In this document: piece by piece, positions 21,347 to 31,779 of the stretch
Layout: every line of letters starts with the position of its first letter
Numbering within the stretch: the stretch's first letter is position 1
NCBI GenBank assembly: GCA_014898415.1
Contig: RCTD01000018.1
Location: forward strand, 687,001 to 751,000
Length of the DNA stretch: 64,000 nucleotides
From: Stromatinia cepivora
Taxonomy: Eukaryota > Ascomycota > Leotiomycetes > Helotiales > Sclerotiniaceae
Direction: 5' to 3'
Notes under the pieces: generated by a model
Seen by the model: the letters and a program-made list of their open reading frames with translations, nothing else
Told to the model about the DNA's origin: nothing
The model's database searches: none
Translations under genes and position numbers: made by a program

Positions 21347-22395
21347 TCACTCCCTAACATTAATAACCACCTTCCCCCTCGCATGTCCCCCCTCCACCAC
21401 ATCAAACGCCTTTTGAAACTCCCCCAACGACCAAACACTATCGACCACCGCCCTAACCAAGCCCCTCTCAATCAACCTCTTCGTCTCCTCCAACTGCCAC
21501 CCCTCAGGGTCCATAACAAAAAACCTGCCCTCCACCCCCTCCGCAACGCCCTCTCCGGGTCTCCTAATTTCCGGATCCTCCTTAACACTCACCACCTTCC
21601 CCCCTTTCCTCACCACCCTCCAAGCCTGTTCCAGACTGCTCCCTCCTAACAAATCAACCACCAAATCAACTTTTAACCCCCTCCTCTCCGCCCACCCCTC
21701 TATACTCTCTTTCCTATAATCCACCACCTCATCCGCACCTAGTCCTCTAACCAACTCCGCATTCCCACCAGAACAAACCCCCCACCACCAACCCCACCCC
21801 CGCCCGCCCTCGCAAACTGCACAAGCAAAACCCCCACCCCCCCACTCGCCGCATCAACCAGCAAAACCTTATCCCCATTCTCATCCTTCGCATCAGCCGC
21901 ATACACACACCTAACGCCCCCATGAACAAAAAGTGCCTGCCAGGCCGTCAACGCACTGAGGGGAATACACGCCGCTTGTTCCCAAGACATAGTTTTCGGT
22001 TTCCGCGCTAATTCCTCCTGTAGCGCAATCGTATATTCCCTCGCATTTCCCGACCTCGCAAACGAAGTCCGTGCATAAACTTCGGTACCGGGAGGGAAAG
22101 GCGAGTCTTTCGGAGCGAGGACCACGGTACCTGAGAGATCGTAGCAGGGGACTTGGAGTCGGTTCGCTGCAGAGGCGTATTTGGAGAATTCGGGGGAAAT
22201 GGCGGCGTATTTGGCGATTTCAGCGGTCCAGGTTAGTTCGCCTGAGCAGGGAGAGGTGCTTTGGACGCGGATGAGATGTTCGGTTGTTCCGGGGGTGGGC
22301 GTCGGAAGGGGAATTTCGGTGAGGATCAGTTTGGGACTGTGGATGTCGGGTTGGATGAGTGATTTGATGGTTTTTGGAAGGTCTGGAGTGGCCAT
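21347..22395 (-). CDS. Medium-chain (quinone-type) reductase with an apparent frameshift
   Basis: This is a zinc-independent MDR/quinone oxidoreductase-like enzyme that would reduce an enone or quinone with NAD(P)H. The first frame starts at ATG 22395. It carries the N-terminal GroES-like fold (PCYDLSGTVV, FPPGTEVYAR) and enters the Rossmann fold (ALTAWQALF, DAASGGVGVLLVQFA). The second half continues in another frame (CSGGNAELVRGLGADEVVDY, KVDLVVDLLGG, GKVVINVRE) to the stop at 21347. The switch lies in the G-rich run at about 21776-21808, where a one-base change would restore a normal protein of about 349 aa. No intron fits the gap. No catalytic-zinc GHE motif is present. The cause may be a homopolymer sequencing error or a recent null mutation. 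Confidence 0.72.
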
Positions 22396-23604
22396 TTTAA
22401 GGTATTGAGTTTGAATTTGATTGATTGATTTAATTGATGATTATTAGTGTTTCGTCGATAGAGAAGATACGGAGAGAGATAAATAGATATTCTGTTTTGT
22501 GTTTTGTGTTATGTGTACGCGTAATCAAATAAATTGTGTATTTTATAACAAAGAACCTCAAGTTGGGTACCCAGTTACTGAAAACAAATCTCCATCCCCT
22601 CATTGAAACCTCCCCTCTTTATACTCAAGTACCACTTTCCCCGCGCCAAAATCTCCTGATCGTACTACCTCGGCGGTAGAATTTCATTCATTCATTCCAT
22701 CTAGACCATGACACACACAACCTCAAGACCTCAACCCTCAATCCATTCCTCATCCAAACCAATAATCTCTCCCATACTCCACCATACCTCACAAAAGGCA
22801 TAAAAATCCAACAGCCAAGTATTACACAAGACGCATAATGCTTACTCGTACATTCCCGCACCCCCAGAAAATTTGGCTCGGGTATTAGCTTTGCGCACTA
22901 GTGACCCAATGGGTATGATAGGGAAAAAGTTCGCCGATGTCAGCTTATACCGATGAAGCGGTTAAGGTGCTGATAGATTGGAAAGGCTATTGGGATATTT
23001 GAATAGCCGATGTCTAGAATTATTGAATGGCAAACTGCGTTTGAAAAGTCGGCCTCTATTCATATGACATATCTCCACTCCGAACGATGCTTGCGCTCGC
23101 AAGATGATGGATCGTGGCTTTGGTGCGCTCCGGCTATGGGCGCGAAAGCTGATAAAATATATCTTCAAGTACATAGCTTTCTAATTGAATAACAAATAAT
23201 TTTTGCTTTTTTTGTAGATACTATCAACATTTTCATAGAAGGAGCACTTGCATCCCAAAAGAGTTCCAACTCATAAAATACTCTCTATTCTCTACTCTCC
23301 ACTCTACAATTAATATGTGCAGACATCAATTATATGATATAAATTCGATTCATCTATTAATCTTCTTCCTTCATATTTATAGCTTTCCTCCAACTGCCAA
23401 CTGGATGTACGGTTGACATTTAATGAAAAGAGACAAATGAAAATACCATCCAGTGGGTAACAAAAAAACAATGTAGGTATCTTTCCCATCCATGCATCCC
23501 ATCCAACCCTCTCTCAATTACTTTCTTCTTCATTTGAATTATAAGTTCTTCTCTCCATCCCCTACACCCATACAACCCTTGATCAACACCCTCTAGCAAA
23601 AGAT
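22396..23604. other. 1.2-kb intergenic region
   Basis: This is the promoter side of the reductase and the 3' flank of the ErdS-like gene. Only short motif-less frames are present. Confidence 0.5.
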
Positions 23605-26600
23605 CTAACCATCCTCCTCGAGGAAACCCATCAAAGCTCTAATACCACCAGCACCCAAACCACCCTTAGGGTATGCTACATAAACCGCATCATTCCATGT
23701 CCCCATCTTCTCTCTAAACTCACTCTTACCCAATAACCTTGCTTGTTTAATAATCGTCTCATAAGCCTTCTTCAACGCCTTAATCCTATGTTTGCCCAAG
23801 TTTCTTCCACCCTCAATGTGTGGTTGAGCACCCGTACCAAAAGTGATACGTTTAACATCTGGTTCTGCTGCACTCAATTGTTTCATCGAATAGAGTAGAA
23901 GAGACTCCACAGTACCGGATGGAGCGTTTGGGAACTCGAGCGAGAATTTAACTTGGTATCCATTTTCGGGACTGAGTTGATGAAGGACGTTAATGGCATG
24001 AATTGTTCCATCTGGACCTTGAGCGTAAAAGTATTTACGATGAGCTTCATCAACCCAAGGTCTAATTTCTGTAAGATGAACTTGAGTACCCTTTCGATTC
24101 TTTTGCCAATCTACAACTCGTGCGTTGACCTTTTCTTTGAAGTCATCTGGAACTGGTTCATTGAAAGGAAGGGTTTGAAGTTTGATGCCCTCCTTTTCAG
24201 CATGTCGAATCTTACGTGCCAAATCATTATCCTTGGCTGCAGGATTGTTTCTAGGATCAGCACGTTCTTCGGCTGTAGGAGACAAGGTACGCCATCCGAA
24301 TTTTTCACCAAGATATTCTTCAGCACGAGGACCGATAATCATCCAAATTAGTTTGAGGTTCTTGTGTTCGGTATTCAAGTAGTTGAGGAAGGCGGAGATA
24401 ATTGATGGTGTTTGAGATTTGTCGCAAAGAGGCTCTCCAACAATAATGGCATATGAGTTATGAATGACATAACCTTGAGCTGCACCGGTAGTTGTATGTC
24501 TCCATACGTGATAACGTTTGTCTAACCAAGAGGTATTGGCTGCATCACCATAATTGGCAATCAATTTCTCCAAAGGTGGCAGTAATTCAGGGCTGAATTC
24601 CACTCCATCCTTCTCCCAAACTGGATTGAGTGTTGATGCATCTTCATGACGAAGAGCAAGAGTAGGAGGTATGGCTGGAAGTGATTTAGGATCTCTTGGA
24701 AATAGAGATGCGAGTCGAATATTGCCGAGACTGAGGAAAAGGTATGTGAGACGTTCAAGACCAATACCACACCCTGCATGTGGTGGTGCTCCCCATCTGA
24801 AACCTTCAAGATATTCAGGCATACTTTCCGGTTTGACGCCCTTCTGCTTCATGCGCTTTTCTAAAAATTCAGCATCATGAATACGTTGACCACCAGTCAA
24901 GATTTCTTGACCACGCATAAAGATATCGAAGGAATTTGTGAATCGATCATCATCTGGATCAGGCATGGTGTAAAATGGTCGAACAGAAGCAGGGAATTTG
25001 TCGAGGATATAATAATCAGTATGATACTTCTCCTTAACCAATGCACCCAATCGAATTTCAGCTCGAGTAGAAAGATCCTCCGTCTCAGTTGGCACACTTC
25101 CATCCTCTTCCACCCAACCAGAATCAACCAGCATCTTAACACCGGCGGAAAATGGAATTCTTGGAGTCTCTTCTAACCATTCGACCTTGGTGTGTGGATA
25201 GAATTGGTCAATGAGATCAATTTCTTTTTGGTATCGATCGTAGATGCCTTTCCAAAGGTTCTTAAACATGCCATCAATGAGGGTCAGAGCTTCATGATAA
25301 TGTTCTTCCAGAGCCATCTCAAGATCCAGTCCAGTATATTCTGTCAAATGACGAGGTGTGTTACTATCTTCTGCACGGAAAACTGCACCAATTTCATAAA
25401 CTCTTTCGAAATCAGCTGCTATACACATTTGTTTAGCCAACTGCGGGGATTGAGCCAAGAAAGCGGATCTTCCAAAATAATTGAGCTCAAAAACTGTTGC
25501 ACCAGATTCGGTAGCACCACCTTGTAACTTTGGTGTATGAATTTCTATGAAGCCTTGTGTATCAAGATATGATCGGAAAAGGTTGCAAATTCCGGATTGG
25601 ATACGGAAAATTGCTTGTGCAGGAGTTGTTCGTAAATCAATAATTCTGTTGTTCAATCTCACTCTTTGTGGTAGGGATCGTTTTTGGTGATGAGCGGTAT
25701 CCATGGAGGCTATTTTGAAGTTAGTTATAGATCATACGTCTATCAATTCCACGAAAAACTTACTTCTACTCTCAAGATTTTTGTCATCCAATTTTGCAAA
25801 AGCATGACGTGCAAGATCAGTAGACGCACGAGAAGGAGGACCCCTGGGCGTGTCTGTTGAAGTTGGTGACATTGGCTGACTTGCTGGAATTGAATCATCT
25901 CCAGAATCATCGTCCATGTCAATTTCCTTCTCCCTGTTGATATTCTCTGCATCGTATACCGTGAATGGTACATTTTCGGTCAATGGAACCACTCTGTGGA
26001 TTTCGTAAACCTGCAATTCATAATCATGAACCGTAGCATTCTTAACCGTTTGAAGGGATTTCCGAATTTTGGCATGGACAACGACGATTGTTTCGGCGGG
26101 GTAATGTTCAACTGTTCGGACCATTTGCTCTGAAATTGTACCATGTTCTGTGGAAATAAAGCTTATTAGATATGTTCCTCACGATAGCGCTGGCAAAAAT
26201 GAAGACTCACCACCACCTTGTTCTTCGCCAGGTTTGAAGCTTTGTAAAACTCCCTGAATTGTGATAGTTTGTTGACGGAAAACGATGAATACCAATTTGG
26301 CAGACATTCTACGAAGGGTGTGCATTCGAGCTCTGAAGTTAATAATTTGACCATCCATCTCTATTCTAGCATTAGCAGATGGTACGAAAATGAAGGAAGA
26401 ATATCAACTTACCAGCCCAATTAATATCCTTGAACAAAGCTCTCTCCTCATGCCTCCAATGTTTGCTTTGTATCATACTGTATGGTCGATAGAGCTGCGT
26501 AAGAGCCTCCGGTCCTTCTTTTAAGAACTTCTCATCTTCTATTCTTGCCAAAGATTGCCTCTTCTTGCTCTCTGCCTTTGAGCGCTCCTTATCCACACTT

Positions 26601-26842
26601 CTTCTTGCCCTATTCTGCTCAAGTATCTCTCGACTAACTCGTCGGGAGTTTGATCGTTCCGGAGTTTGAGCTCCATCTTTTCGAGGAGTAGCTGGTGAAG
26701 CTCCATTGGATGCAGAAGAAGCATCAATTCCTTCTTCTTTGCTCGGTACAGATGGAACGTTTTCACTGCTCGAGTTGTTGCTGTTGGGTTTTCCGATGCG
26801 ATCCGGTATCAATTTACTGAGGCGTTTCTTTAGGGCAGACAT
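23605..26842 (-). CDS. erdS: AspRS-DUF2156 fusion, ergosteryl-aspartate synthase (ErdS-like), four exons
   Basis: Exons are 26842-26413, 26360-26211, 26147-25764 and 25709-23605 (all GT-AG), giving 1022 aa. Residues 1-143 form a Ser- and Lys/Arg-rich extension. An OB-fold anticodon-binding domain covers about 145-260, then an acidic linker. The class II AspRS catalytic core spans about 330-660: motif 1 GFIEIHTPKL, motif 2 VFRAEDSNTPRHLTEY, motif 3 GCGIGLERL. A second module at about 690-1018 is not part of any AspRS and matches the DUF2156 acyltransferase fold of the MprF/ATT type (TTGAAQGYVIHNSYAIIVGE, GEKFGWRTLSP, PKGGLGAGGIRALMG). In higher fungi this fusion charges tRNA-Asp and transfers the Asp to the 3-beta-OH of ergosterol. 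The length and domain order fit ErdS. A canonical AspRS should exist elsewhere in the genome. The start at 26842 gives the longest coherent N-terminus. Confidence 0.92.
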
Positions 26843-29135
26843 GATGGCAAATATATATTGGTCTCTTCTTTAAAAACTCAAATAGAAATTTGGGAACAAT
26901 CCTGAGTATCTCCTAAAAAGATGCCGAAGAAATTCTTATGTAGGTATAATAGTTTGTTCAGTTTGTTCGTGAGTAAGATACGATTCCTTTGCGGTAAGAT
27001 GATTAAATCCCACGGATTGTTTTTGAGAATATTTATTTAGTACCGGCACTTTGGGTTGAGTTGTGTTGTCGAATCAAAAGCTGAGGATCAAGGTATTTAT
27101 TCGAATTTGTTGGCTTACGGAATATCCGGGAAGTACGGAGTTCTTTTTTGATTGTTGACTCAACCCGAGTCGGCTTGAAGTTAATTCTTGCTGGTTCTTC
27201 TTGATTGGTGATTGGTGTATCGATGAAAGGAAATGTAAGAGGTTGGTATGCGGGGAGATACGAAGAGGAATGATTATGTTGTTTGTTAAAGGAAGAGATG
27301 AGGAGCAGGAGGTAAGAGGTAAAAGATTAAGGGTCTCCTTATTATTAATCTCAAGTACCGGTAACTCTTGAGGTAATAAAGGAAACCTACTACTTATTTG
27401 ACCCGGCAAGGAAAAAAAAGCTGAAAACTTGGAGGGGACTGGGGCGTTACAAAACCCAAGCATCAATATGCAAGGCGCGAAAGCTTATGATGAAGATTTA
27501 CTACTACTAACACTTTCATCGAAGAATTCCTTCATTCAAGCTTTTCTTTCCTATTCATCCCTATGGAATTTTCAATTAAATGGAAAAGATTCCGATGCAT
27601 TTTTCCTTAGTTGATACCTACTAGGTACCTAGGTAAGGTAATGAAACAAACTGCTTGTTTTGAGTGAAGTGAATATTATGATGTCAGAGTTCATCACTTT
27701 AACCATATTTGTGGGATTGTCACAGCTCAGAACACAGATAGATCCATATCTATCTTACATGGTATTTTAATCCACCGGCGAAAAAAAAAAAAATAAAAAA
27801 AAAAGATTTCCATCACAGGATGGGACGCCAAGAACATTTAATAAGTACTTGGAATTATCCTTGTTTATTTGGTGTTTAAATGGTATATTATCAAGTTATC
27901 ATCAACATCGTGGGTTGGCCGCTACATCGTTAAAAACAGACATGGAAATTACGGGCCTTGGATAAGTCAATATCATGGAATTTAAGAGAAGGATGCATGT
28001 CTTACCGCATTTGATGAGATTCCTATATTAAGTAAATGATGCAGTTCCACGCTGTACTCGGCTCCTGTTGGTAAGAAACTGATGTTTCTACCTATCAGAC
28101 TTCATTCCATCATCCCGGAGTTGTTGGGGATCTAGGTGTACTATTTATCACATAGTAGTATTTCTCATCCTTTCAATTTTCAGCCATTTCTGATCATTGC
28201 CACTACCACATCACATACCGGCCTTCTTTCTCGCCTTCAGTGTTCACGAAAACTATAAATGATGCTGGAAGAACAAAGTTGGCAAAAGATAGCGGTTAAG
28301 ATGATAAACTCATCACCATGAAGATCCGTACCTGCCAAGATTATAGCTTTATCAAACCGGTTATTTTGGTGTTGCCAATTCGAAAGATCGAGTCATTCAA
28401 GCCTATTTTTAATATATCAAACATTAAGTCACGTGCGCTGTCTCTCTTGAATAGCCGCGCGTCCAAACACGTGAAAGCACAAAGAATCAAATGCCACAAT
28501 TTTCAGACATAGTCTCATTGATTACTTTACCACCTGGCACAGGCCCTGGGCAAGTTGGCACAAATGACGTCCTTATGCCTCACTCTTCTCTCTTTTTCCC
28601 CTCCAAGAATACTTTTCATAAATTTACAGGCCGAGCTCTCTTTTTCATGGATTTCCCACGAATTGGACCCTGGTGATATGTTGACGGCCAAAGGGTACCC
28701 ATCCATGTAAATGGTAACATTGAACTCGAAAAGAAAGAAAAAGAGAAATGAATCAACAATTTCAAATCATTTCAAACTCAAATTCCAATTCCAATTCAAA
28801 GATAAATGGTCATGTACAGATATCCGGGTGACATACCCCAGTGATAGATACCGAACTTGCTACAAATAAACATTCATTCATAATTCACCTTCACGGCTCA
28901 CCCATCCATCTACTCGGAATCGTATATATTAAAAATCACAAATCCCTGATCTTACCCACAAATATCCTCTTCCAAGCCGTCCTCACTTATTATCATATCA
29001 ATTCAAGCCTTCAACAGTCCAACTCCAAGCCTACTTTTCCAGCTCTTACAGTATTTACATCTAATTCCCATTTCTCAATTTCGAATTCTGATTTTGCTTC
29101 TCAAAATCTTACTCGTCCTCAAAAAGGACTCTTCA
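26843..29135. other. 2.3-kb divergent intergenic region
   Basis: This is shared upstream DNA of the ErdS-like gene (-) and the alpha/beta hydrolase gene (+). It contains an A-rich tract at 27780-27806. Short frames (27074-27466 minus, 28841-29254 plus) lack motifs; the latter overlaps the hydrolase N-terminus in another frame. Its length makes one common bidirectional promoter less certain. Confidence 0.5.
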
Positions 29136-30707
29136 ATGACAAACGAATATTACGATACAAGCTCAGATTCTTATTTGCTTTTAAAAATGAAAGCCACAAT
29201 ATGGCGAGGCCTAATGGCCATTGGGATGAAATTCCATCATTTTGCAGATCCTAAACCACCAGCACCTAATTTCAAAATCCGAATACCCTCTCGATTATGT
29301 CCCCGCGGGGGATATTTTAATCTTATCTTTTATGTCCCGCAATCATATGTGGAAGGGTCAGATGAAGATCGATATCGATTTCCCGTCGTAGTAAATTATC
29401 ATGGAGGAGGTTTTACATTAGGAACCGGAACCGATGATGCGAGGTGGGCTTCTGCCGTTATTCATACAGTGGATGCTGTATTCGTCAGTGTGGAATATCG
29501 TCTTGCGCCTGAATACCCTTTTAGTGTAGGAGTTGAAGATGGCACCGATGCTGTTATATATTTGGCCGCGCATGCAGAAGAATTACGATTAGATCCTCAC
29601 CGGATGGCATTATCGGGATTCAGTGCTGGAGGAAATTTCGCATTTACAGTCCCTCTCATGCTTCACGATCTACAAAACGATGCCGGAAAACGCACATTGG
29701 CAGATCTCTCAAGTGCGACTACAAATGCAGATGGAAGTCCTTCTACAAATGCTAGTCGACAGGACCTCGACAAAACAAAATACGACTCCTCTACCTCGGC
29801 CGCATCATCTAGTACACTTACTTCACATCTCCGACCCAATCCCTATCAAGGAGAATCTCCAGGTAGAAATCAATCCACAACATCAATAGCCAAAATCCCC
29901 TCCCTCGAACCCACCGCTCTAGAAATCGCTCAAGAAGTTCCAGACCTCACCATCCGCGCCATAGTATCCTTCTACCCACCCACCGATTTCCGCCAAACCC
30001 GCGATGAAAAACGTGCCACGAATCCCGCTCCCGAGAAAAATCTCCCCCCAATGCTCACCCGCCTCTTCGACGAATCCTACATGCACCCCATCGATTCTAT
30101 TGATCTCCGCGACCCCTATCTTTCTCCCGCAGCCGCTACAGATAAATTCCTCAGAGATGCTTACCCACAAGACATCGTTCTATACACCTGTGAATACGAC
30201 ATGTTAAACGTAGAAGGCATCGCCTTCGGCGAACGACTCTCCTCCCCCGCCATCGGCAAATCCGTCAAAGGCGGCCTCATAAACTGCGTCCCGCACGCCT
30301 TTGACAAAAAACCCAATCCAATCTCCTTCCCCAAAGCAGCCGACCGCTGCTACGAAGAAGCCTGCGCGGAACTAGCCCGCGTCTTCGGAAGCGGTAAAAC
30401 AAGCGAGGAAGATAGAAAACAATTGGGGAAAAGTAAAGTCGTAGATCGCTTCGAGGATCAGGATAAGATTGCAGGTGTCTCGGATCGAGCGAGGGATCTC
30501 ATTGATAATACGAGTTTAGCGGAAGGAAGAAGAGAGAGTGGGATGGCGGATAATCATGCGGGGGTGGAGGGAGTGGGTAGTATGAGTAAGAGTATGAGTA
30601 AGAGTGGAGAAAGAGAAAGAGAAAGAGAAATACTTAAGAATTTTGAGAAAGAAGCTGATAGGGTTATTAGGATGAATGGGGGGATTGAAGAGGAGGCTGT
30701 TGTTTAG
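29136..30707 (+). CDS. HSL-type alpha/beta hydrolase, candidate ErdH
   Basis: This is a single-exon protein of 523 aa from ATG 29136 (MTNEYYDTSS); an in-frame ATG at 29094 would add 14 residues. The oxyanion-hole motif is HGGG (VVNYHGGGFTLGTG) and the nucleophile elbow is GFSAGG. The acid residue fits in CEYDMLNVEG and the catalytic His in CVPHAFDKK. This is the hormone-sensitive-lipase-like arrangement of steryl and carboxyl ester hydrolases. A Ser/Thr-rich insert of about 90 residues separates the nucleophile from the acid residue. The C-terminal 100 residues are charged and repetitive (SMSKSMSKSGEREREREI). It lies divergently 2.3 kb from the ErdS-like gene. ErdH, which removes Asp from ergosteryl-Asp, is an alpha/beta hydrolase, so this is a strong positional candidate. 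The actual substrate is not shown by the sequence. Confidence 0.82.
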   Translation: MTNEYYDTSSDSYLLLKMKATIWRGLMAIGMKFHHFADPKPPAPNFKIRIPSRLCPRGGYFNLIFYVPQSYVEGSDEDRYRFPVVVNYHGGGFTLGTGTDDARWASAVIHTVDAVFVSVEYRLAPEYPFSVGVEDGTDAVIYLAAHAEELRLDPHRMALSGFSAGGNFAFTVPLMLHDLQNDAGKRTLADLSSATTNADGSPSTNASRQDLDKTKYDSSTSAASSSTLTSHLRPNPYQGESPGRNQSTTSIAKIPSLEPTALEIAQEVPDLTIRAIVSFYPPTDFRQTRDEKRATNPAPEKNLPPMLTRLFDESYMHPIDSIDLRDPYLSPAAATDKFLRDAYPQDIVLYTCEYDMLNVEGIAFGERLSSPAIGKSVKGGLINCVPHAFDKKPNPISFPKAADRCYEEACAELARVFGSGKTSEEDRKQLGKSKVVDRFEDQDKIAGVSDRARDLIDNTSLAEGRRESGMADNHAGVEGVGSMSKSMSKSGEREREREILKNFEKEADRVIRMNGGIEEEAVV

Positions 30708-31779
30708 GATTTTGTCTTTTACCTTTACCTTTTATCTTTTACCTTTCAGAGTAGAGTAAAGTAGAGCAGAGGAAGAAGAGGAAAAGAGAAAAAGAAAGAG
30801 GAAGAGGTTTACATGAATTACTGATTTATAATCGTACCGCATGGCTGGCTATAGTATGCCTGTATGTAACGACAGTACAGAGAGCAACAGAGAAACAGAG
30901 ACAGGGAGATAGAGAAGAGAATGAATTTCATAATTATCATGATTATGATGATGATAAGTTAAGATAAGCTGTGAAGTACTTATTCTCTGGTGTTTAAATC
31001 CTCCTTACTTCACGTTCCTAGTAGAGTCAAAACTGAGGCCTGAAAGAAAATTAAGGCAGACTAGTCCGTAACACGTATACCAAATCAGTCAAATATAATC
31101 AATCCATCATTCATTCGTATGATATCTTGTTTGTGATGCTATCTTATCCACTCTCACTACTTTCTTGCCCCCTTTCACGCATCCACCCACCACCACCACC
31201 CGTCGCATCATAGTATGCTCTCTTCGAGATGATCCATCATCCAATACCAAATCCTCATCTCGTAGCACCTCATTTAGAGTAGGAGCTTTCAAGCTACCAT
31301 ACTCACCACACATCGTATCACACTAATGTGTCATTGCATAAAAAAATATTCATCTCAACTCCGTGGAGAGAATCATGTCGCTTTCAAGCTACCATGTCTC
31401 AATGTCGCAAAAACTTTAAATTTGGAAAAAATGAACAGAAGGGGCAGAATGAACCTCAGGGAAAAACTGATCAAAAAAACGCCTTTGATGTGCCGAGGTT
31501 GTTGGTTGTAAAAACGGTCAAAAGGGGAAAATACATGACGGTGAATCTTTCGCTAATCGTTGGTCACATCGGGGGAAAAAACGTGCTTTGGGTGGATAAA
31601 TTTGGCGTTTTTTTTTATTCGCATTCGCAGATTGGGGAGAAGTATCGGTGCCGAAACTTTAGGTCCGATTTATTGTTGATGACGACAATGTCAATTTGTT
31701 ATTAGAAGTCGTATAAGAGGATTTTTGGAATGGAAAGAATAGCTAAAAGCTAGAGGATTTGTTGACTCATAAAAGATGT
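30708..31779. other. Convergent 1.1-kb intergenic region
   Basis: This lies between the hydrolase (+) and the importin-alpha gene (-). It starts with purine/pyrimidine-rich simple sequence (accttttac and gaggaaga-type tracts at 30712-30810). A 68-codon minus frame at 31107-31313 has no motif and I do not call it. Confidence 0.5.

Noticed and set aside
21755..21830. Short intron explaining the reductase frame change
   Set aside because: No GT-AG pair of normal length (45 bp or more) restores the frame without removing conserved residues.
28841..29254. 137-codon plus frame overlapping the hydrolase start
   Set aside because: It overlaps the hydrolase coding region in another frame and contains no motif.
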